Positions 8,696 through 17,497 of a DNA stretch of 64,000 bases are shown here, one piece after another (position 1 is the stretch's first letter; every line of letters starts with the position of its first letter). This stretch comes from Idiomarina sp. (lineage in GTDB: Bacteria; Pseudomonadota; Gammaproteobacteria; Enterobacterales; Alteromonadaceae): assembly GCA_020832105.1 (NCBI GenBank), contig JAFIFH010000070.1, positions 62,001 to 126,000 of the forward strand. The letters run 5' to 3'. The notes under the pieces are model-generated. The model had not been told where the DNA came from and ran no database searches. It was given only the letters and a program-made list of their open reading frames with translations. A program made the position numbers and the translations under genes.

Positions 8696-10810
8696 TTACT
8701 TCCTTGAACGAAAAACGCGTTGCACCTGAGGCATCTTACGAATACTGCGCATCACGTCCGCAAGATGTTTGCGATCGTTAATGGTCAGGGCAACATCGAT
8801 ATAATAAATATTAGAATCAATTTCTTCTGTCTTCAGGCCATGAATATTACAGCCCGTCTTAGCGATAGCCGAGGTCAGCCGCGCCAGCGCACCCTGGTGA
8901 TTAACCATTTCTACGCGCAGTTCAGAGACGAATTGAGTGTCTGGCTTATTGTCCCACTGTACCGGGAAATATTTGCCCGGCTCTTCTTCATAGCCGCGCA
9001 CGTTCTTGCATTCACGACGATGGATGACCAACCCCCGGCCGGGACTGACGTGGGCAATAATATCGTCCCCAGGAATTGGCCGGCAGCACTTAGCAAAGGT
9101 AACCAGTAGCCCGTCAGCTCCTTTAATTGCCAGGCTTCGACTCGAACTATTGTTGTCCTGTTCGTCCTTGAGTCCCTGTACATCACCAATTAAGCGCCGA
9201 GCAACTGCCACGCTCATCAGGTTACCCAGCCCAATCTCACGCACTAACTCGGCTTTATCGGTGCGCTTCATTTCTTTCGCCACACGGGCAAAGTCGGCAG
9301 CCGAGATATCATCATAGTTGACCGTGCCCAGAGCTGCACGCAACAGACGTTCACCCAGCAATTCTGCGTCGCTCGATTCCTGGGTTTTTAACACCTGGCG
9401 GATCTTCGAACGCGCCTTGCCAGTGACCACAAAATTCAGCCAGGCGATATTTGGGCGAGACCCTGGTGCCGTACGAATTTCTATGGTTTGCCCGGTTTCC
9501 AAAGGTTTGGAGAGCGAGTAAGCACGATGATTCACCCGAGCACCAATGCAGGTATTCCCCACATCAGTGTGCACCGCATAGGCAAAATCTACTGCTGTCG
9601 CGCCCTGGGGCAGCTCAACAATACGGCCGTCTGGGGCAAACACGTAGATTTCTTCCGGGAACAGCTCAGACTTCACATTTTCAATGAATTCAAACGAATT
9701 ACCTGCGCTTTGCTGCAATTCAAGCAGGCTTTGCATCCATTTTTGCGCGCGCACCTGCGCAGTCGTGCCTGTGTCGTCAGAGTTTTTATACAACCAATGG
9801 GCGGCAACACCACGGTCCGCCATCAGGTCCATCTCTTCAGTGCGTACCTGAATTTCAACAGGCACACCATGCGGGCCTTTTAATGAGGTGTGTAGTGACT
9901 GGTAGCCATTGGACTTAGGGATCGCAATATAGTCTTTAAACCGGGTTTCGATCGGCTTATACAAATTGTGCGTGGCGCCAAGTACCCGATAGCAAGTATC
10001 GACACTGTCCACCACTACCCGAAACGCATAGATATCCATCACCTGGTCGAAGTTCAGCTCTTTGCTGCGCATCTTGCGATAGATGCTATACAAGTGTTTT
10101 TCACGGCCGTAGACCCGGGCGTCGATACCACTTTCTTCCAAGCGGGTGATGATTTCTTTGCGCACGCGCTCGAGTAAAGCTTTGCGATTACCGCGCGCTT
10201 TATTCACTTCACTTTCTAAAAATCGCGCACGCATGGGGTACATGGCCTTGAAACCTAAGGTTTCAAGCTCATTCTTGATGTTGTGAATACCTAAACGGTG
10301 GGCCAGTGGGGCAAAGATATCTAAGGTTTCGCGGGCAATACGGCGACGTTTATCAGGGCGCAGGTGGCCAATGGTGCGCATATTGTGGGTACGGTCCGCG
10401 AGTTTAATTAAAATCACCCGGATATCCTGAGTCATCGCCATGATCATCTTGCGATAGTTCTCAGTCTGCAGCTCTTCTTTTGAAGAAAATTTGAGTTTAT
10501 CGAGCTTGGAAACGCCTTCAACAAGTTCCGCCACGGTCGAGCCAAAGCGTTCGGCCAGGTCTTCTTTAGAAAGCGGGGTGTCTTCAATCACATCATGCAG
10601 CAGCGCTGCCATCAATGTTTCGTGGTCCAGACGCATGTCCGCGAGAATGCCGGCCACCGCCACCGGATGAGTAATATAGGGTTCACCGCTTTGACGTTTC
10701 TGGTCACCATGGGCGTCGAAGGATGCTTTAAACGCTTCATAGATGCGCTCTACCTGCTCGGGGGGCAAGTACGCAGACACCTGGTTTCTCAATCCTTCAA
10801 ATAAATACAC
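8696..10810 (-). CDS. spoT: SpoT, bifunctional (p)ppGpp hydrolase/synthetase (GTG start)
   Basis: A GTG at 10810, eight bases after an AGAGG site, starts VYLFEGL like E. coli SpoT (MYLFESL) and puts the catalytic HD pair at residues 72-73 as in E. coli; the frame also permits GTG at 10831. 704 residues. Order: HD hydrolase (LLHDVIEDTP), synthetase domain (REKHLYSIYRKM, GYQSLH), TGS (YVFAPDGRIVELP), a zinc-finger-like helical region (FAKCCRPIPGD) and a C-terminal ACT domain. It sets the stringent-response alarmone level in the cytosol. rpoZ lies upstream, but a hairpin between them suggests separate control. Confidence 0.97.
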   Translation of the reverse strand: MYLFEGLRNQVSAYLPPEQVERIYEAFKASFDAHGDQKRQSGEPYITHPVAVAGILADMRLDHETLMAALLHDVIEDTPLSKEDLAERFGSTVAELVEGVSKLDKLKFSSKEELQTENYRKMIMAMTQDIRVILIKLADRTHNMRTIGHLRPDKRRRIARETLDIFAPLAHRLGIHNIKNELETLGFKAMYPMRARFLESEVNKARGNRKALLERVRKEIITRLEESGIDARVYGREKHLYSIYRKMRSKELNFDQVMDIYAFRVVVDSVDTCYRVLGATHNLYKPIETRFKDYIAIPKSNGYQSLHTSLKGPHGVPVEIQVRTEEMDLMADRGVAAHWLYKNSDDTGTTAQVRAQKWMQSLLELQQSAGNSFEFIENVKSELFPEEIYVFAPDGRIVELPQGATAVDFAYAVHTDVGNTCIGARVNHRAYSLSKPLETGQTIEIRTAPGSRPNIAWLNFVVTGKARSKIRQVLKTQESSDAELLGERLLRAALGTVNYDDISAADFARVAKEMKRTDKAELVREIGLGNLMSVAVARRLIGDVQGLKDEQDNNSSSRSLAIKGADGLLVTFAKCCRPIPGDDIIAHVSPGRGLVIHRRECKNVRGYEEEPGKYFPVQWDNKPDTQFVSELRVEMVNHQGALARLTSAIAKTGCNIHGLKTEEIDSNIYYIDVALTINDRKHLADVMRSIRKMPQVQRVFRSRK

Positions 10811-11007
10811 GGGCAACGCCTCTTTTACCACTAGTTACAACAGAAGGGACATTCGCCCCGGAGTGATACATGATCTTTTTCTCATATACCAAAGGTTATT
10901 CCAGAATACGAGGATTCAGTTAAAATGCCAACGCTTTATCTGCTGCAGTTAACCGATTGCCTGGCCATGTTTTTCCGCGCAGCACCGGTTGGGTACCCAT
11001 AGAATGC

Positions 11008-11036
11008 AAAACGCCCGCTGAAGCAGCAGGCGTTTT
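11008..11036 (-). terminator. Bidirectional hairpin terminator between rpoZ and spoT
   Basis: Arms AAAACGCCCGCT (11008-11019) and AGCAGGCGTTTT (11025-11036) pair with a single G-T wobble around a 5-base loop, with terminal T tracts on both strands. It lies just after the rpoZ stop and should end most rpoZ transcripts before spoT. Confidence 0.75.
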
Positions 11037-11055
11037 ATAGGTAAGACAGAATTTT

Positions 11056-11337
11056 TTAGTCTTGCGCTTCAGGGTTGCGCAGTGCAGCGACAGCGGCCAT
11101 TTCCGCTTCGTCTGTTTCGTATTGCGCTGCTTGCTCTTCTTTTTCCAGACGGTCTGCGTCAATCAAACCGGCTTCAATTTCACGTAGTGCAATCACCGTG
11201 GCTTTTTCATTGGTGGTTTCAACCAATGGCTGCTTGCCATGGTTAGCAATTTGTCGTGCGCGGCGTGCTGCGACCAGCACCAGATCAAACCGGTTGCCAA
11301 TACGATCTACAGCGTCTTCTACAGTAACCCGTGCCAT
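11056..11337 (-). CDS. rpoZ: RpoZ, RNA polymerase omega subunit
   Basis: 93 residues, matching the usual 90-92. The N-terminus [20 protein letters not shown] is the invariant omega signature, followed by AARRARQIA and the conserved REIEAGLI block. Omega helps assemble and stabilise RNA polymerase and forms part of ppGpp site 1, so its place beside spoT is functional as well as conserved. GGAG sits seven bases before the ATG. The acidic tail ([18 protein letters not shown]) is longer than in E. coli. Confidence 0.97.
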   Translation of the reverse strand: MARVTVEDAVDRIGNRFDLVLVAARRARQIANHGKQPLVETTNEKATVIALREIEAGLIDADRLEKEEQAAQYETDEAEMAAVAALRNPEAQD

Positions 11338-11378
11338 CTCAACACTCCAAAGTTAGGTTGTTCTTAAAAAGGGCGCTT

Positions 11379-11407
11379 ATTGTACTGAAAATAATCGACC
11401 CCGCCAA
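11379..11407 (-). promoter_or_regulatory. Sigma-70 promoter of rpoZ
   Basis: Read on the minus strand: -35 TTGGCG (11402-11407), 17-base spacer, -10 TACAAT (11379-11384). It lies 42 bases upstream of the rpoZ ATG, between gmk and rpoZ, so rpoZ can be transcribed independently of gmk. Confidence 0.6.
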
Positions 11408-11410
11408 GGG

Positions 11411-12040
11411 CTATTCTGATAGCAGGTCCTGCAAGATTTCACGATAGCGTATTTGTTGCTTCGATCGGCGCAGGCGCTGACTAAGAACAATGTGCTCGAG
11501 CTGGTCTACAGAGGTATCAAAATTCTCATTCACAATAATGTAGCCGAACTCACCATAATGCGCCATTTCATGCTGTGCTTTAGCCATACGCTTGGCGATC
11601 ACCTCATCGCTGTCCTGGCCACGGGTTCGTAGCCTGCGCTCCAGTTCACTCAGCGACGGAGGCAGGATAAAGATGGTATGCACACCAGGGTAGGCAGCTT
11701 TCACCTGACGGGTGCCCTGCCAGTCAATGTCCAGAAACACGTCGACACCACTGGCCAGAGTGTCTTCTATCACGTGCCGGGAGGTGCCGTAGTAATGATC
11801 AAAGACTTTAGCGTGCTCATAGAAATTGCCCTTGTCGACCTGCTTAACGAAGTCGGCTTCGTCGACAAAGTAGTAATGAATCCCTTCTTTCTCACCAGGC
11901 CGTGGTTTACGCGTAGTGGTACTCACTGACACCTGCATGGTGCCTTTGGGGTGACGCTTGAGCAGCGCGTCAATCATACTGGATTTACCGGCTCCACTAG
12001 GGGCGGCAATAACAAAGAGGTTACCACTTACTTTGGCCAT
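11411..12040 (-). CDS. gmk: Gmk, guanylate kinase
   Basis: 209 residues (E. coli 207). P-loop APSGAGKSS at about 13-21; GMP-binding signature region STTTRKPRPGEKEGIHYYFV at about 40-59; FLDIDWQGTRQ in the core. It phosphorylates GMP (and dGMP) to the diphosphate in the cytosol and feeds the GTP pool used by SpoT, whose gene lies two places downstream. The gene is divergent from lemA across 141 bases. Confidence 0.97.
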   Translation of the reverse strand: MAKVSGNLFVIAAPSGAGKSSMIDALLKRHPKGTMQVSVSTTTRKPRPGEKEGIHYYFVDEADFVKQVDKGNFYEHAKVFDHYYGTSRHVIEDTLASGVDVFLDIDWQGTRQVKAAYPGVHTIFILPPSLSELERRLRTRGQDSDEVIAKRMAKAQHEMAHYGEFGYIIVNENFDTSVDQLEHIVLSQRLRRSKQQIRYREILQDLLSE

Positions 12041-12181
12041 ATCGGGGTCCTACAACTTCAGCGAGGAGAAAGTTGCAGCATAAAGTACATCGAAAAAGGC
12101 AAGAACACCAATTTTGCTATATGCTGAGTACGTTATTTCTGGCAATTTGTTCCCTAACAATCATTCTAAAAGGACGTCCTT

Positions 12182-12778
12182 ATGTCACTCACCGGCTGGA
12201 TTATTATTGCTGTTCTGGTTGTACTTGTATTGTGGATTATGCGCATGTACAACCAGCTGGTTAATTTAAAGAACCGTTTTAAGAACGCTTTTGCGCAAAT
12301 TGAAGTGCAGTTAAAGCGCCGTCACGACCTGATTCCAAACCTGGTAGAAACCGCTAAAGGCTATCTGAGCCATGAACGTGAAACCCTCGAGTCAGTGACT
12401 CAGGCACGTAATCAGGCGACATCAGCCCTGCAGCAGGCGTCAAAGTCCCCGGGCGATAAAGGTGCGATGACCCAGCTTGCTGGTGCGGAAGGCGCACTGA
12501 CCAGTGCTTTAGGTCGTTTAAATGTGGTTATGGAAGCTTACCCTGACCTTAAAGCCAGTCAGAACATGCAGCAGCTTAGCGAAGAGCTCACCACCACCGA
12601 AAACCGTGTGGCGTTCTCACGCCAGGCGTATAACGACTCAGTGATGACCTACAACACCTACCGTCAGTCGTTCCCGCAGGTTGCGATTGCCGGCATGATT
12701 GGGCATGGTGAAGATGCCAGCTTACTGGAGTTCGAAGACAGCGAGCAGATCCAGCAAGCACCTAAAGTTTCGTTTTAA
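12182..12778 (+). CDS. lemA: LemA family protein
   Basis: 198 residues. One N-terminal membrane anchor (about 5-20) is followed by the LemA signature MYNQLVNLKNRFKNAFAQIE and a long helical domain, which should face the periplasm. The SD (AAGGA, within a palindrome AAGGACGTCCTT) precedes the ATG. Function in the family is poorly known; LemA genes are repeatedly found next to membrane M48 proteases or TPM-domain proteins, as here with the downstream gene after 8 bases. A role as partner or substrate adaptor of that protease is inference. Confidence 0.92.
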   Translation: MSLTGWIIIAVLVVLVLWIMRMYNQLVNLKNRFKNAFAQIEVQLKRRHDLIPNLVETAKGYLSHERETLESVTQARNQATSALQQASKSPGDKGAMTQLAGAEGALTSALGRLNVVMEAYPDLKASQNMQQLSEELTTTENRVAFSRQAYNDSVMTYNTYRQSFPQVAIAGMIGHGEDASLLEFEDSEQIQQAPKVSF

Positions 12779-12786
12779 GGTTTACT

Positions 12787-14661
12787 ATGAGCAGTAGTAT
12801 GAATTTCTTCCACCATCAGGACGTGGCCAGGCGCAATACGCGCCTGCTCGGCCTGTTGTTTACTTTGGCCGTGGTTCTGCTGGTCAGCCTGGTGGCGTTA
12901 CTGGTGTCGTTTTTTCTCGGTGGTATCGAATACCCTGAACAACAGCCGTACGCCACCAGCGACACCCGCGCTTGGTACTTCCATTGGGACGTGATTGTGG
13001 CCAGCGCCGGCGTTGCCTTGTCAGTGATTGGCTTCGCTGTGCTGTATAAATGGATGGTACTTCGCCCTGGCGGTAAAGTGGTTGCTGAGCACCTAGGCGG
13101 CCGCCGCTTGAGCCCGAATAGTACTGACCGCCTGGAGCGTAAAGTGCTCAACGTGGTGGAAGAAATGTCGATTGCTGCGAATATGCCAGTACCGCCGGTA
13201 TATATGCTCGACAAAGAGCCGGCGATTAATGCCTTTGCGGCGGGCTACAGCCCCCGCGATGCGGTCATCGGTATTACCCGTGGCTGTGCAGAGAAGTTAA
13301 CCCGGGCACAGTTGCAGGGCGTCGTCGCCCATGAAATCGCCCATATTCTCAACGGTGACATGCGCCTGAATATCCGCATTATCGCGATCCTCAACGGGAT
13401 ACTATTTATCTCTCACGCTGGCTACCTGTTGCTGCGTTTCGGCGCCCTGGGCGGCCGACGTAGCGACGGCAAAAATGCGGCAATTCCGCTACTGGGCCTT
13501 GGTTTGCTGATTGTCGGTGCCATCGGCGTGTTATTCGGTAATATCATAAAAGCGGCGGTTAGCCGCCAGCGCGAGTTTCTCGCAGACGCCTCTGCCGCCC
13601 AGTTTACCCGCGAACCTGAAGCCCTCTCTGGCGCTTTACAGCAAATCGGTGTCGCCACTAAAAAAGGGCCAGGCAGTAAAATTGAAAGCCCCAATGCAGA
13701 TGAGTCTGCACATTTGTTCTTTGGTCAGGCAGTCGGCAAGTTCATGTCGATTATGGCCACTCACCCACCGTTAGGCGAACGTATCAAGCGTTTACAGCCA
13801 AACTGGGACGGTAAGTTTCAGGCCAATGCAGAAGCCAAGCCGGATTTGGAGGATACTGCCAAGCCAGCAGAGACTTCCCGCGAGCGACAAGAAGCATTTG
13901 CCCGCAAGCTAACCGGCCTGGTGGCAGCGATGCCCCTGCCCGATGAGGTAGTCGCTGACGCACGTGATCCTGAACATGCCAAAGCCTTGGTACTTACGCT
14001 TCTGTTAAGCGAAAATGAGGACACGCGTACCGAGCAGCTTGGCTTGCTCGAGCAGCGGGTGGACAGCACCCTGCATGCAGACGTGGTCGCCCATATCGAG
14101 CAAATTAAGGCACTGCCACTCGAGCAGCAGTTGCCGCTGACTGAGTTAGTGATGCCTGCCTTGAAGATGATGAATGCGGCAGACAGCGATCGTTTCCTTA
14201 AACTCATGCAAGCATTGATTGACGTGGACGCACAAACCACGCTGTACGAATGGTGTCTGTATCAGGTGATCTGGCGCTATCTGCAAGGTGAACACGCACG
14301 GCGGGATTTAAATATTCGTCAGTTCCGCAGCCGACGCACCCACGATGCTCAGCTTACCCTGTCCGTGCTGGCCCATTTTGGCCATGCCGACGACAAAGCC
14401 GCCGATAAAGCCTTTGTCAAAGGGTCCGAGCAGTATTCGATGGGGATGCAGCCTTATGCCCGTGACCAGTTGAATTTTAATGATTTATCGGCATCTATCA
14501 GTCGCATTGACCAATGGCAGGCGCTGGAGAAAGAGCGCATCGTCAACGCCTGGGTAGCCTGCGCGAAGAGTGACGGTGAGATCAATCCGATTGAGCAGAA
14601 GCTACTGTTTACGCTGTGTGCCTGTATTGGCGAGCCACTGCCGGAATTGCCTGAAGGTTAG
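12787..14661 (+). CDS. M48 family membrane metallopeptidase with long C-terminal extension
   Basis: 624 residues, about twice the size of HtpX. Two N-terminal membrane segments (about 21-44 and 67-90), then the M48 catalytic domain with zinc motif HEIAH (182-186) and the third ligand E263 in QREFLADA; two more membrane helices lie between them (about 195-217 and 233-253). Residues about 345-620 are a helical cytosolic region of unknown function, rich in Leu and Glu, ending in a TerB-like-looking segment (CAKSDGEINPIEQKLLFTLC). Operon partner of lemA. A membrane quality-control protease is likely. The stop overlaps the convergent hydrolase by four bases. Confidence 0.9.
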   Translation: MSSSMNFFHHQDVARRNTRLLGLLFTLAVVLLVSLVALLVSFFLGGIEYPEQQPYATSDTRAWYFHWDVIVASAGVALSVIGFAVLYKWMVLRPGGKVVAEHLGGRRLSPNSTDRLERKVLNVVEEMSIAANMPVPPVYMLDKEPAINAFAAGYSPRDAVIGITRGCAEKLTRAQLQGVVAHEIAHILNGDMRLNIRIIAILNGILFISHAGYLLLRFGALGGRRSDGKNAAIPLLGLGLLIVGAIGVLFGNIIKAAVSRQREFLADASAAQFTREPEALSGALQQIGVATKKGPGSKIESPNADESAHLFFGQAVGKFMSIMATHPPLGERIKRLQPNWDGKFQANAEAKPDLEDTAKPAETSRERQEAFARKLTGLVAAMPLPDEVVADARDPEHAKALVLTLLLSENEDTRTEQLGLLEQRVDSTLHADVVAHIEQIKALPLEQQLPLTELVMPALKMMNAADSDRFLKLMQALIDVDAQTTLYEWCLYQVIWRYLQGEHARRDLNIRQFRSRRTHDAQLTLSVLAHFGHADDKAADKAFVKGSEQYSMGMQPYARDQLNFNDLSASISRIDQWQALEKERIVNAWVACAKSDGEINPIEQKLLFTLCACIGEPLPELPEG

Positions 14662-15557
14662 CCCGGCTCAGCGCCAGCCAATAATTTTGCGCGGATCAGT
14701 TCGGCGGTTGCCTGTGGATGCTCAAGCATAAAACAATGACCGCCGTCGACCCAGGCCAGGTCGACCTTGTCATTGCTTTGCTGCCACTTCGCTAACGCCT
14801 TGTGCACAAAGGGGTAAGTCTGCTGACCGCCCCACACATGGGTGGGTACTGCCAGCTCACGGGTAATATAGGGCCATAAGCCCCGGGCATACGAGCTAAA
14901 AATTTCAGCCTCCCTGGCTGGCGAACACTTTAGTTGCCATTGGCCATCGTCGCCTGCATGCATCGCGTGATCCACATACGCATGCAAAGCCTGCTCATCC
15001 CAGCCTTTAAACATGCCACGTTGATGCAAGCCCTGGTAGGCATGCGCGGCGTTCTGCCACACACTTCGCCGACGGCGGGCACGCTTTGCATAAGGGTTTA
15101 AGGCATACAGCTGCAGCGCGCTTAGCGCGCGCATGGGCACAATCATGCTGGGGAGAAATAAAATCGGATCAAGCAGCGCCAGTTCGTTAAATAAAGCAGG
15201 CCGTTGCTGGCTCATCAGCAGCGTTAAAATTCCGCCAAAGCTATGCCCACAGCCATAGACCGGCACTTGACCGTAGAGTGGCTTCATCACCTTCTCAGTC
15301 ACTTCTACGGCAAGCTCGGCGCTTTCGTTCCAGCCAACAAAGGCACCACCTTCATCGCTATCGCCATGCCCCTGGGCATCATGTAAAAAAATATCAAAAT
15401 GCTCGTACAGCGCTTGCCATAGAGGCAGATAGGTCAGGCCACTGTAGCTATTCCCATGAATAAAATGCAGCACAGGTTTACCACGTGGTGACGTGTATTG
15501 ACCACGCAAAGTAAAGTCATAACGGCTTGAGTAGCGCCAGTGTTGCCAGCTGATCAT
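14658..15557 (-). CDS. Alpha/beta hydrolase
   Basis: The frame opens with TTG at 15599, but ATG at 15557 (GGAA six bases upstream) or 15569 is more likely; 299 residues from 15557. Features of the fold: oxyanion HFIHGNSYSGLTYLPL, the HDAQGHGDSD turn, the nucleophile elbow GCGHSFGG and the late histidine in WVDGGHCFMLEHP. Substrate unknown; resembles lysophospholipase or epoxide-hydrolase-like members. Convergent with the M48 gene and divergent from fpr. Confidence 0.85.
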   Translation of the reverse strand: MISWQHWRYSSRYDFTLRGQYTSPRGKPVLHFIHGNSYSGLTYLPLWQALYEHFDIFLHDAQGHGDSDEGGAFVGWNESAELAVEVTEKVMKPLYGQVPVYGCGHSFGGILTLLMSQQRPALFNELALLDPILFLPSMIVPMRALSALQLYALNPYAKRARRRRSVWQNAAHAYQGLHQRGMFKGWDEQALHAYVDHAMHAGDDGQWQLKCSPAREAEIFSSYARGLWPYITRELAVPTHVWGGQQTYPFVHKALAKWQQSNDKVDLAWVDGGHCFMLEHPQATAELIRAKLLAGAEPG

Positions 15558-15701
15558 TGTGGTTTCCATACTCCAGAGTGGTAAAATACGCGTAGCCAAG
15601 GCCTAATATAGGGCATTACCAATGAACTGCAATGGTTGCGCCGTGCAAAGCGCGAGCGTAAAACAATCAGTCTGTACATAATCACAAACCCAAGGATATC
15701 T

Positions 15702-16457
15702 ATGACAACCTGGATGACGACCAAGGTTCACGCGGTACGCCACTGGCACGCGGGCCTTTTCAGCCTGCAGGTGGCGGCTGAAGAGTTCAACTTTAAAGCC
15801 GGGCAATTTGCACGCATCGCCTTGCCAACTCTTGATTCGGAGCCTGTACCCCGGGCCTACTCAATGGTCAACGCACCGGGCGACCCTTATCTCGAGTTTG
15901 TGATTGCGAAAGTGGCCGATGGTGAGGTAACACCGCAGCTGCAACGGTTAGAGGCGGGTGACGAGCTGTTACTGAACAGTCATCCAAGTGGATTCTTTAC
16001 CCTCGATCATGTGCCCGCAGGGGAGACCTTGTGGATGCTCGCCACAGGTACCGGTATCGGACCCTACTTATCCATCCTGCAACAGGCAGAAGTCTGGCAA
16101 CGCTTTCGCCAGGTACGCCTGGTGCATGGCGTGCGCACCGAGGCCGACTTGTGCTATCGCGATCTTTTGTACTCCATCGCAGACCAGCGCCAGCAGCAAT
16201 TTAGCTATCAACCTGTGCTCAGTCGCGACAATCAACCGACAAAAGGCTATTTGCATGGGCGTATCCCTGCGCTTATTGGCTCTGGCGATCTTGAACATGC
16301 AACCAGCGCCGTTTTTAACCAGCAGAGCCAGGTCATGCTGTGTGGCAATCCGGCAATGATTCACGACGCCCGGACCGTGCTCGCCGAAAAGGGTTTACAG
16401 AAGCACCTTCGACGTAAGCCCGGTCAGATCACCATGGAGCAATATTGGGCGGAGTAA
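15702..16457 (+). CDS. fpr: Ferredoxin/flavodoxin-NADP+ reductase
   Basis: 251 residues from the ATG at 15702, behind AAGGA; the frame is open earlier but without an SD. E. coli Fpr has 248. FAD motif RAYSMVNAP; NADP motif GTGIGPYLSIL; C-terminal MLCGNPAMI and the terminal aromatic W (MEQYWAE) close to the bacterial Fpr ending. It moves electrons from NADPH to ferredoxin or flavodoxin and is usually a stress or iron-sulfur repair enzyme. Confidence 0.95.
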   Translation: MTTWMTTKVHAVRHWHAGLFSLQVAAEEFNFKAGQFARIALPTLDSEPVPRAYSMVNAPGDPYLEFVIAKVADGEVTPQLQRLEAGDELLLNSHPSGFFTLDHVPAGETLWMLATGTGIGPYLSILQQAEVWQRFRQVRLVHGVRTEADLCYRDLLYSIADQRQQQFSYQPVLSRDNQPTKGYLHGRIPALIGSGDLEHATSAVFNQQSQVMLCGNPAMIHDARTVLAEKGLQKHLRRKPGQITMEQYWAE

Positions 16458-16571
16458 GACCTTGCTCATACCAGGCAATAAACCCCAAGTTATTAACAAC
16501 AGATATCAAATGGCATAGCTCAGCATGCAAAAATAATTGATTTATTGTTAATTTACTCATACATTCAACGT

Positions 16572-17423
16572 ATGCAATTTGAAAAGCGCATCGCTTCATT
16601 CATCTTGTTTGCCGGAATGATTTACCTGGCGGTGATGCCCCGCCAGCTTCTGGCCAACGATGTAACCCGTAGCCTTCAGTGGGCGCTCAATACAGCGCCC
16701 CCATTTCATATTGTCGACGGTATCTATCGTGATCAAGGCATCTGCGACACGCTGATGAGCGCGGTTGAAGCGGCGCTACCTGACTACCCGACAGAGCGCC
16801 GCCTGATGCCTCAAACCAGAATCGGCATGCTGTTTGAACGGGAGGTTGACCAATGCTTTCCGTGTATGATTTATCAGGAAAATACCGCTAGTGCACAGAC
16901 CTGGTTTAGCCAACCCACTCATATGTATCAGCCCCATGGAATTATTGCCCGCCCTGACGTCGCTCGACAACTACGAGAGACCTTCGGTGAGCCTGTACCG
17001 CTGCGTAAATTACTGGCTGACAACGACTTCCGCTTTGGTTACCCCGCAGGTCGCCAGTACGGCACCTTACAACCTATTCTAAATGCCTATGAAGGTGATA
17101 ACAGTTATCGGCTTATTCGCACCGGTGAACATGCCACCACCGCCATTCTTGAAATGATCCTCGCTGGTCGCATCCACTACACCATTGATTATCATTCATT
17201 GCTTCGCTATCACCAGCGCACGGCACAAGGTGAGTTAGAGTTTGTTCGAATAGAGGAAAATGAGGGGCAAATCGTGCTTGGTGCGATTGGCTGCACCAAC
17301 AGTGAATGGGGCCGTCAGGTTATTTCAGACATTAACCACAACCTCTCCACTATTCAGCAGGACCCAGGATTCATGCAAAGTTTGAAGTTGTGGTTTGAGG
17401 GCCGCTCATCGTTAATCGATTAA
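16572..17423 (+). CDS. Periplasmic substrate-binding-protein-like orphan (SBP_bac_3 / TIGR02285-like)
   Basis: 283 residues from the ATG at 16572; an in-frame TTG at 16545 lacks support. A signal peptide (RIASFILFAGMIYLAVM, cleavage near LLAND) is followed by a two-lobe binding-protein pattern: WALNTAPPFHIVDG at the start of lobe 1, and ILAGRIHYTIDYHS late. It resembles the orphan family annotated TIGR02285 in marine gammaproteobacteria. No permease or ATPase lies nearby, so it may serve as a sensor or be unlinked from its transporter. Four cysteines occur in the mature protein, including a CFPC pair. Confidence 0.75.
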   Translation: MQFEKRIASFILFAGMIYLAVMPRQLLANDVTRSLQWALNTAPPFHIVDGIYRDQGICDTLMSAVEAALPDYPTERRLMPQTRIGMLFEREVDQCFPCMIYQENTASAQTWFSQPTHMYQPHGIIARPDVARQLRETFGEPVPLRKLLADNDFRFGYPAGRQYGTLQPILNAYEGDNSYRLIRTGEHATTAILEMILAGRIHYTIDYHSLLRYHQRTAQGELEFVRIEENEGQIVLGAIGCTNSEWGRQVISDINHNLSTIQQDPGFMQSLKLWFEGRSSLID

Positions 17424-17453
17424 CCGCGCACGTGTAAGCCTGCAAAGGCGTTT

Positions 17454-17483
17454 ACGCCGCTGCGATGGCTAAATCAGCGGCGT
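17454..17483. terminator. Hairpin between convergent genes
   Basis: Arms ACGCCGCTG (17454-17462) and CAGCGGCGT (17475-17483) are perfect complements around 12 bases, between the convergent binding-protein-like gene and the ATP-grasp gene. No clear T tract follows on either strand, so it may be a weak terminator or an mRNA end-stabilising structure. Confidence 0.4.
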
Positions 17484-17497
17484 ATATACCTGGTTGG

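Noticed and set aside
10811-11055. Small ORFs between spoT and rpoZ
   Set aside because: The frames span the terminator hairpin or the rpoZ coding strand, and none has an SD or family pattern.
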